Shown: positions 30,312 to 35,376 of the stretch, in pieces
Numbering within the stretch: the first letter of the stretch is position 1
Layout: each line of letters begins with the position of its first letter
NCBI RefSeq assembly: GCF_014378415.1
Contig: NZ_JACMNS010000193.1
Coordinates: forward strand, 1-35,376
DNA length: 35,376 bases
Source of the DNA: Aquabacterium sp.
GTDB lineage: Bacteria; Pseudomonadota; Gammaproteobacteria; Burkholderiales; Burkholderiaceae_C
Direction: 5' to 3'
Translations under genes and position numbers: made by a program
Notes under the pieces: model-generated
The model's database searches: none
Told to the model about the DNA's origin: nothing
What the model saw: only the letters and a program-made list of their open reading frames with translations

Positions 30312-30815
30312 TCACCAATCCCGGTACGGCGTGCCGTCCATGGCCAGCTTGTCTTCCAGTGAATAGACGTCGAACACGTCCTTGCCCGGTGCAGGCGCCT
30401 CTGGCGGGCTGGCATAGCTGCGCAAGCCCCAAGTGGCGGCCGCTGGCAAGGCCGGATCACTGGCCAATGGATCGTTTGGCAGCCGGCGCAGGAAGTAAAT
30501 GCGCGCACCTTGAGGCGAAGTGACATCGGGCACGCCTTTGACCAGCACCTCCAGGTTGGGCGGGTAACCAGATTCATCGGCTTTCTTTTCAATGTGCCCC
30601 TGGTCCCAGGCACGCTTGTAGGCATCAATGGCGGTGCGCAAGGTGCGCAGTGCCTGACGCAATTCGGCCTCTTGCGTGCGACGCTTGTGCAGCGCAGCCA
30701 AGGGCATGGCCGCGCTGGCCAGAATGCCCACCATGAGCACCACCACAATCATCTCGATCATCGTGAAGCCACGATGCCGATGGTGTTGATGCGCGTGATG
30801 AATGTCAGCGGTCAT
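30312..30815 (-). CDS. GspG-like pseudopilin
   Basis: This 167-residue protein has a long histidine-rich leader (MTADIHHAHQHHRHRG) before FTMIEMIVVVLMVGILASAA, with Glu5 present. The periplasmic part has RTLRTAIDAYKRAWDQG, LPNDPLASD and a C-terminal VFDVYSLEDKLAMDGTPYRDW, the same architecture as the two following pseudopilins. The start overlaps the end of the secretin gene by 11 bp. The unusual His-rich leader is removed by prepilin peptidase, so it should not be part of the mature pilin. Major or minor status cannot be decided from sequence. Confidence 0.9.
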   Translation of the reverse strand: MTADIHHAHQHHRHRGFTMIEMIVVVLMVGILASAAMPLAALHKRRTQEAELRQALRTLRTAIDAYKRAWDQGHIEKKADESGYPPNLEVLVKGVPDVTSPQGARIYFLRRLPNDPLASDPALPAAATWGLRSYASPPEAPAPGKDVFDVYSLEDKLAMDGTPYRDW

Positions 30816-33000
30816 TGTCGGGCACCGGGGCCGGTGGGTTGTCCGCTGGGGTGGGATCCGTGCCAGGCGGACGAATGCGCAACAGCAAGGCGCCGCCCCC
30901 GGTGGTCAGCGTGACCGAGGTTTCGGCCGGCATGGTGGATGGCTTGGCCGTCAGCGTGATGGAGCGACTTTCCCGCGGCGGGATGTCCAGGGCGATGCCG
31001 CCACTGGCCGCACCGGGACCGGAGATCCATTGCGAATCAAAGAGCACCGTGGTTTGCAAAGCCGTGTCGGCCGGATTGCGCACTGTCACCTGGAAGGATG
31101 CGCCAGGCATGACCTCTTCTGGCCCGGTGACATCAGGCTGCATTGCCGAAGCGGCACCAGGGCGTGAGCGATTTGAGGCGCCGCGTGATGGGGTGGAGGC
31201 TCCCCGCCCGGCTTCAGAGCCGGCAGTGCCTTCTCGAATCTGGAGCCCCGCTGCGCCAGGCTGCGCCTCGGTGCCTGAGAACAGGGATGAGCCCGCCAAG
31301 TCAGGTTGCGGCAGATTGCGCACAATGTGTGGTGTGACCAACAAGACGATCTCGGTTTTGTTGTGCTCGTCTTTGGTGGTGCCAAACAATCGCCCGGCAA
31401 TGGGCAGGTCGTGAAGGCCAGGAATGCCCGCAGAGCTGCGGCTTTCATCGTCGTTGATCAAGCCTGCCAGGATCTGGGTTTCGCCATCCTTCAAGCGCAA
31501 GGTGGTGGTGGCTTGGCGCGTGCCCACTTGGTAGGCCGATGAGCCGGAGCCGGCGGGGCCTTCGATCCGGGCCGTGACCGTGCTCACTTCCAGTGCAATC
31601 TTGATGGTGACATCATTGTCCAGTTGCACTTGGGGCTCGATGTCGAGCTTCAAGCCCACATCCAGGTAAGTGATGGTGGTTGACGCACCGCCCCCGGTGC
31701 CAGCCACGAGGTTGGACGTGAACACAGGCAGCTTCTCGCCCAGCATGATCTTGGCTTTTTCGCGGTTGCGGGCGCGGATCTTGGGGTTGGCCAGCATGTT
31801 GGTGCTGCCACTGCTGCCCCGCAATGTGGCCACGGCCAAGGGGTTGCTCGTGCTCCAGCTCAAGCCTTTGAGCGAGCCCAAGGTCGTGATGGTGCTGGGC
31901 AACACGCCGTAGCTGGCCTTGTCCACCGGCGTGATGCCGATCTCCATCAGCTTCTTGCTGGAGACCTCCATCACCTCGACTTCCATCATCACCTCGGGGT
32001 CGGCCAGGTCGACGCTTTGAACCAGGCGCTCGACCAGGCGCATGACCTCGGGGGTGTCACGCACGATCAGCAGGTTGAGCCGATCATCCACATACACATC
32101 GCGGGACTTGGCCACCGCGCGGACCAGGGTCTGAACTTGCTTGGGGTCGGCGTTGACCAGGTAAAAGCTGCGCGTGACCGTTTCCAGCAGATCACGCTGT
32201 TTCTGCGTGGTGTTGGGATAGACAAGCACCGTGTTGTCGTTGAGCAGCTTGGAGCCCAGCTGCTGGGTGCTCAGGATCACCCGCATCGCCTCTTCCACCG
32301 TGGTGTTGCGCAAGAAAAGGGTGACCTTGGCATCACCGCGCACATCCTTGTCGAACACGAAGTTCACATCGGCGGCCCGCGCCAACGCCTCAAACACGGT
32401 GCGCAATGCCGCTTCGCGGAATTCAAGCGTGATGGGCTTGCCCGCGGTGGCGAGCCGCAATGTGCTGCTTTGCCGTGTCTGGTTGGCCCGCATCTCTTCG
32501 ATGCGCGTCAGCAGGCTTCGGGCGGTGGCGTTGCTCAGGTCCTCGCTCAAGATGGCCCGCAGCGCGACCTCGGCGCGTTCATAGGTTTTGGCGTCAAACG
32601 ATTGCTGGGCTTCTTGCAAAAGCTTCTGGTGTCGCTTGAGGCGATTCACTTCGTTGCGCAGCCACACCGTGCGAGGGTGGCTGGGTGCCGCGGCCTCCAG
32701 CCGACGCAAGATGGACTCGATCTCGTCAAGTCGGCCAGCGGCGCGCGCCGCATCGGCCTGGTAGACCAGGTAGGCCACGGTGGTATCGGTTTGCTTGAGC
32801 GTGGCCGAGCGCAAAAGCCGGTCGTCCTGCTGGAGCTGCAGGGCCGCCTGCAGACGCGCCAGGGCCGCCTCGTGCTGACCAGTCTGACTCAGATCTTGGG
32901 CATCGCGCAAGGCCGGGTTGGCGCAAGCCACGAGCGCACTGGTGGCCAGGCACAGTGCCAGCCAGCCAACTCGTCGAGCCATGGGTAAAGGGTGCTTCAT
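30805..33000 (-). CDS. gspD: GspD-type secretin lipoprotein with N-terminal TPR and C-terminal Ig/cohesin-like domain
   Basis: This 731-residue outer-membrane secretin has a lipoprotein signal with lipobox L-V-A-C (about residue 26). A helical TPR-like region follows (about 30-185; GQHEAALARLQAALQL, TYERAEVALRAILSEDLSNA). Next are an STN/N0-type domain (about 195-250; TVFEALARAADVNFVFDKDV) and a secretin_N-type domain (about 275-335). The secretin channel domain (about 345-590) includes LKDGETQILAGLINDDE and IPGLHDLPIAGRLFG. A further 140 residues contain a proline/serine linker and a beta domain (ASFQVTVRNPADTALQTTVL) resembling cohesin or Ig folds. The ATG at 33000 overlaps the previous stop codon as ATGA. 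The TPR plus cohesin-like layout differs from classical E. coli GspD and fits variant type II systems. It forms the outer-membrane exit for the operon. Confidence 0.93.
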   Translation of the reverse strand: MKHPLPMARRVGWLALCLATSALVACANPALRDAQDLSQTGQHEAALARLQAALQLQQDDRLLRSATLKQTDTTVAYLVYQADAARAAGRLDEIESILRRLEAAAPSHPRTVWLRNEVNRLKRHQKLLQEAQQSFDAKTYERAEVALRAILSEDLSNATARSLLTRIEEMRANQTRQSSTLRLATAGKPITLEFREAALRTVFEALARAADVNFVFDKDVRGDAKVTLFLRNTTVEEAMRVILSTQQLGSKLLNDNTVLVYPNTTQKQRDLLETVTRSFYLVNADPKQVQTLVRAVAKSRDVYVDDRLNLLIVRDTPEVMRLVERLVQSVDLADPEVMMEVEVMEVSSKKLMEIGITPVDKASYGVLPSTITTLGSLKGLSWSTSNPLAVATLRGSSGSTNMLANPKIRARNREKAKIMLGEKLPVFTSNLVAGTGGGASTTITYLDVGLKLDIEPQVQLDNDVTIKIALEVSTVTARIEGPAGSGSSAYQVGTRQATTTLRLKDGETQILAGLINDDESRSSAGIPGLHDLPIAGRLFGTTKDEHNKTEIVLLVTPHIVRNLPQPDLAGSSLFSGTEAQPGAAGLQIREGTAGSEAGRGASTPSRGASNRSRPGAASAMQPDVTGPEEVMPGASFQVTVRNPADTALQTTVLFDSQWISGPGAASGGIALDIPPRESRSITLTAKPSTMPAETSVTLTTGGGALLLRIRPPGTDPTPADNPPAPVPDNDR

Positions 33001-33509
33001 GGTGCTTTCATGGCAATGGACTGACGCTGCTGCAAGGGCAAGTAAGTCAAGCTCATCTGTCGTTCTTGAATTTGATCAACACGCCACTGCCCCTCGATGA
33101 CGTCGCCAACGGACACCACCCAGGTGCTGTCTGCGCTGGCCAACACGGCGCGTTGAGCCGAGTCGTTGAAGCGGCCCACCCAGGCATGCGGAAATGGCGG
33201 GGCCATGGGTGGCGCGATGGCAACCGACTCCACGGCCTGAGGCGGTGGAGTCGGTGCTTGTTGTGAAGCCCAGGGGCGCAAAGTATCGATCGTCAAAGGG
33301 GGCAAGGCCGAACGTGCTTGCCATTGCGCCACGCTTTGCACCAGCATCTGAGATTGAGCGGAATCAGTTTCAGGGGTCGATGCTGGCGCGCGTTGACTCT
33401 GCCCTTTGCCTCGGCTCACCGGCTCAACAGCGGCGTCGTCTTCCTGGAAGGCCAGCCAGGCGGTCAACGCCAAGGCCACGACCAGTCCGATCAACATGGG
33501 GGGGCGCAT
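32997..33509 (-). CDS. GspC/PilP-like inner-membrane protein
   Basis: This 170-residue protein has one N-terminal transmembrane helix (MLIGLVVALALTAWLAF), a Pro/Gln/Ser-rich periplasmic linker (about 30-95) and a small beta domain at the C-terminus (about 100-160; HAWVGRFNDSAQRAVLASAD, VVSVGDVIEGQWRVDQI). This matches the homology-region domain of GspC and PilP, which links the inner-membrane platform to the secretin. The ATG at 33509 was chosen because it overlaps the previous stop as TGATG; a longer reading would overlap the GspM-like gene by 28 bp. It sits directly before the secretin gene, with ATGA coupling, as expected of a GspC/PilP-type partner. Confidence 0.82.
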   Translation of the reverse strand: MRPPMLIGLVVALALTAWLAFQEDDAAVEPVSRGKGQSQRAPASTPETDSAQSQMLVQSVAQWQARSALPPLTIDTLRPWASQQAPTPPPQAVESVAIAPPMAPPFPHAWVGRFNDSAQRAVLASADSTWVVSVGDVIEGQWRVDQIQERQMSLTYLPLQQRQSIAMKAP

Positions 33510-34057
33510 CAGCGAGGCCCTCCGGTGGTGCGCCACCAGAGCGACACGCTGACGCGCGCCTTGATGGCATCACCCATCACATCGGTGCGTTGCAGATCGA
33601 CCGCGTCAAGGCTCAAGGCCGGCTCGCTGAGAAGCTGGCCCAACCAGGCACGCACATCGGCATAACGGCCGTCCACGGGCATGACCAGGCGTTGGCGCCA
33701 CAAGCCTGGCGGCCCTTCCGGCCCGCCTTTGAACTGCACCGCCGCCAAGGTCAAGCCCCGCTCGCGCGCCGAGACCAGCACCGCAGATTGCAGCGCTGTG
33801 CGCTGCGACGAGTCAGGCAATTGCTGCCACAGCGCTTGCCAGGCCGCCTCGGGCGTGAGCGCGCGCGCTTGAGATGCGGCGCCCGGTGACGCCTTGGCTA
33901 ACAGCTCGTGGCGCAATTGGCGCGCTTTGGACGCCAAGGCCTCGGCCTGCGTTTTTTGCTCTGGCAGCCACACGCCCTGCACCCATGCTGCACCGGCCAG
34001 CAACACCAGGCCCAGCACGCCGGGCAGGCCCAGGCGCTTGATCAAATGCAGCATCAT
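33509..34057 (-). CDS. GspM/PilO-like inner-membrane protein
   Basis: This 182-residue protein has a cytoplasmic start, one transmembrane helix (GLPGVLGLVLLAGAAWVQGVW), a coiled-coil stretch (EQKTQAEALASKARQLRHEL) and a periplasmic ferredoxin-like domain (about 80-178; SAVLVSARERGLTLAAVQFK, VDGRYADVRAWLGQLLSEP). This is the plan of GspM and PilO, which dimerise with GspL/PilN in the inner-membrane platform. Start ATG 34057 and ATG 34054 both overlap the stop of the previous gene (ATGATG with TGA inside); either gives tight translational coupling. The order L-M-C-D in this operon supports the assignment. Confidence 0.83.
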   Translation of the reverse strand: MMLHLIKRLGLPGVLGLVLLAGAAWVQGVWLPEQKTQAEALASKARQLRHELLAKASPGAASQARALTPEAAWQALWQQLPDSSQRTALQSAVLVSARERGLTLAAVQFKGGPEGPPGLWRQRLVMPVDGRYADVRAWLGQLLSEPALSLDAVDLQRTDVMGDAIKARVSVSLWWRTTGGPR

Positions 34058-35286
34058 GGCGCCACCCCCACGGGCCAGGCGGCTTCGGCCCGCAAGGCAT
34101 AGTGCCCTTGGGTCGATGCAAAAGGGGTGGCCAGGGCATCGCGCCCCAGCATCTGAGCCCCATCGCCATGGGCGGCAGTCCAGCGCAAGGCCGAGGCATC
34201 GTCGCGCAAAGCCGCTTGCAATCGGGCTTGTGGGCGCGCTTCGGCTTTGCCCCCCAGGCTGTTGATGTCCAAGCTGAAGCTGGTCAACACCGCCTGCTCT
34301 TGCAGCGCGGCTTGCTCAACACGGCCCACCACCACGGGCCACGGATAGGCCAGCAACTGAGCCACGCGCGCCGCCTGCCTCAAGGCCACGTCGTTCAGTT
34401 TGCGGTCAGCAGCCTGCGCGGGTGAAGAGGCCGCGCGGGGCACGGCAGCGGCCAGTGCCTGCTGATGCTTGGCGCGCTCCAGCCGGTGCAGCATGGCCTG
34501 CGCTTCGCCTTGAGACGTGATGAGTGCTTGCGCCTGCTCAGCCACGGCCATGCACGCCGCCATGGCCGCCACCAGCAGGGCCCAAGACCACAGCGCCGTC
34601 CGGATGCGGGGGCCTGCAAAATCCAGCTTGTCGGCCCAAGGAGCTTTCCAGGCGGGGGCATCAGGCCTGGTCCACTCGGTCAGCAAAGCGTCGGCCAACA
34701 CACCGGCGTCGAGCGTGGTCACGCCCGGTGTGTTGATCACGGGCTCCCTGGCTGGGCCCACCGGATCGCTGGTCTCGGTCCAGGCTTGCTCAAGCGTGCG
34801 CTGCCCTCCGGCGTCAAGGCTTGACTTCAAGTACGTTGTCAAGCCCGGCTCGGTGGCGTGCAGCGTGTGCTGCGCCACGGGCTCGGGCCCCACAGACGAC
34901 AGGCAGCCTTGGGCTTGCCAGACCCACCAAGGCCCGACCCACTCCAACCTCACCCGATGCTCACTCGCGGTCTTTTTCAGACCCTCGATCAAGGCGCGGG
35001 GCGCGGCACAGCTCAAGGCCGGTGCGGCCAAATACCTCACCACCCAAGCCTGTTCGATGGCGCTAGCGCTCAGGCCCATGTAGTGGTCCCATTGCGGCAG
35101 CGCCTGCTCAGGCAAGGCTGCACAGGCCATCAGCCAATGACCGGACAGGGCCAGGTCGCAACGACTGCCGGCGTGCTGCTCGCACCATTGCGACCAAGCG
35201 GCCAAGGCCTCGTCGTGGCTGGCGTGTGCATTGGGGGGCCGCAAAAACACCTGGTGGGGACGCCAGCTCGTCGTCAAGCGCATCAT
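34054..35286 (-). CDS. GspL/PilN-like inner-membrane platform protein
   Basis: This 410-residue protein has a cytoplasmic domain of about 230 residues with an actin-like GspL/PilM flavour. One transmembrane helix follows (about 232-252; TALWSWALLVAAMAACMAVA), then a coiled coil (AQAMLHRLERAKHQQALAAA) and a periplasmic domain with ALQEQAVLTSFSLDINSLGG. This is the GspL plan: the cytoplasmic domain binds the GspE ATPase and the periplasmic domain binds GspM. The cytoplasmic part is divergent, and I recognise it mainly by context and topology. The ATG at 35286 overlaps the stop of gspE (ATGATG with TGA inside), and it is followed immediately by the GspM-like gene. Confidence rests on the gene order E-L-M-C-D. 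Confidence 0.78.
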   Translation of the reverse strand: MMRLTTSWRPHQVFLRPPNAHASHDEALAAWSQWCEQHAGSRCDLALSGHWLMACAALPEQALPQWDHYMGLSASAIEQAWVVRYLAAPALSCAAPRALIEGLKKTASEHRVRLEWVGPWWVWQAQGCLSSVGPEPVAQHTLHATEPGLTTYLKSSLDAGGQRTLEQAWTETSDPVGPAREPVINTPGVTTLDAGVLADALLTEWTRPDAPAWKAPWADKLDFAGPRIRTALWSWALLVAAMAACMAVAEQAQALITSQGEAQAMLHRLERAKHQQALAAAVPRAASSPAQAADRKLNDVALRQAARVAQLLAYPWPVVVGRVEQAALQEQAVLTSFSLDINSLGGKAEARPQARLQAALRDDASALRWTAAHGDGAQMLGRDALATPFASTQGHYALRAEAAWPVGVAP

Positions 35287-35376
35287 TCCGCCAAGGTCAC
35301 ACGGTTGAGTTCATCCAGCGTGGACTCGCCCCGCAGCACACAGGCCAACGCCGATTCGCGCAGCAACCTGGTGCCG
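35283..35376 (-). CDS. GspE/PilB-type secretion ATPase, C-terminal end (partial)
   Basis: Only the last 30 residues are visible; the gene enters from the right edge. In the frame that ends with TGA at 35283-35285 the sequence reads LLRESALACVLRGESTLDEL, then NRVTLAE. This matches the conserved C-terminus of GspE/PilB ATPases (an arm ending in E-L-x-R-V-T). Its stop overlaps the start of the GspL-like gene. The assignment rests on this short match plus operon order. Confidence 0.72.
   Translation of the reverse strand, partial: GTRLLRESALACVLRGESTLDELNRVTLAE

Noticed and set aside
30305..30748. Long N-terminal extension of the middle pseudopilin frame
   Set aside because: It runs out of frame through the upstream pseudopilin, and the prepilin leader MNSKRG fixes the start at 30304.
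1..35376. CRISPR array, tRNA, rRNA, transposase, integrase or attachment sites
   Set aside because: No spaced direct-repeat array, no cloverleaf or rRNA-like segment and no transposase- or integrase-like protein was recognised on either strand. Short exact repeats found are limited to the listed palindromes and the paralogous PEP-CTERM genes.

Overview
The window looks like chromosomal DNA of a GC-rich betaproteobacterium, most likely of the order Burkholderiales (Comamonadaceae or Aquabacterium/Leptothrix-like). The reasons are the codon use and the combination of PEP-CTERM surface proteins, an EpsA-type LuxR regulator and a giant filamentous-haemagglutinin-type exoprotein. No rRNA, tRNA, CRISPR array, insertion sequence or phage gene was seen. 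Taxonomy is inferred from protein character only.

Region 1 (1-5.2 kb) is a surface-polysaccharide block. The 5' end of a DUF1800 lipoprotein gene reads off the left edge. Divergent from it are a GT4 glycosyltransferase and an acyltransferase-3 membrane protein. Next comes a WcaI-type glycosyltransferase followed, 17 bp later, by a PEP-CTERM protein. A 16-bp interrupted palindrome lies upstream of the WcaI-type gene, and a strong bidirectional terminator closes the block.

Region 2 (5.2-25.5 kb, all on the minus strand) is the most unusual part. In transcription order it encodes: a secreted cysteine-rich protein with weak similarity to phosphate-binding proteins; a TpsB (FhaC/ShlB-type) outer-membrane transporter; a 3771-residue TpsA exoprotein; an ExbB-like proton-channel protein fused to a periplasmic DUF2341/LamG-like module; two ExbD proteins; a TonB protein; a Porin_5-like beta-barrel protein; and a periplasmic coiled-coil protein. 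My reading is that this may be one surface machine that couples a two-partner-secreted fibre to a dedicated Ton-type motor. That coupling is inference from gene order.

Region 3 (25.5-29.5 kb, minus strand) holds two tandem paralogous PEP-CTERM proteins, an ankyrin-repeat exported protein and the LuxR-family regulator EpsA. The same 16-bp palindrome found upstream of the WcaI-type gene recurs, in the same orientation relative to transcription, upstream of the first PEP-CTERM gene. This makes it a candidate operator linking polysaccharide and PEP-CTERM genes.

Region 4 (29.5-35.4 kb, minus strand) is a tightly overlapping type II secretion/type IV pilus-like operon. It runs from the GspE ATPase C-terminus at the right edge through GspL/PilN-, GspM/PilO- and GspC/PilP-like proteins and a TPR-containing lipoprotein secretin to three tandem GspG-like pseudopilins.
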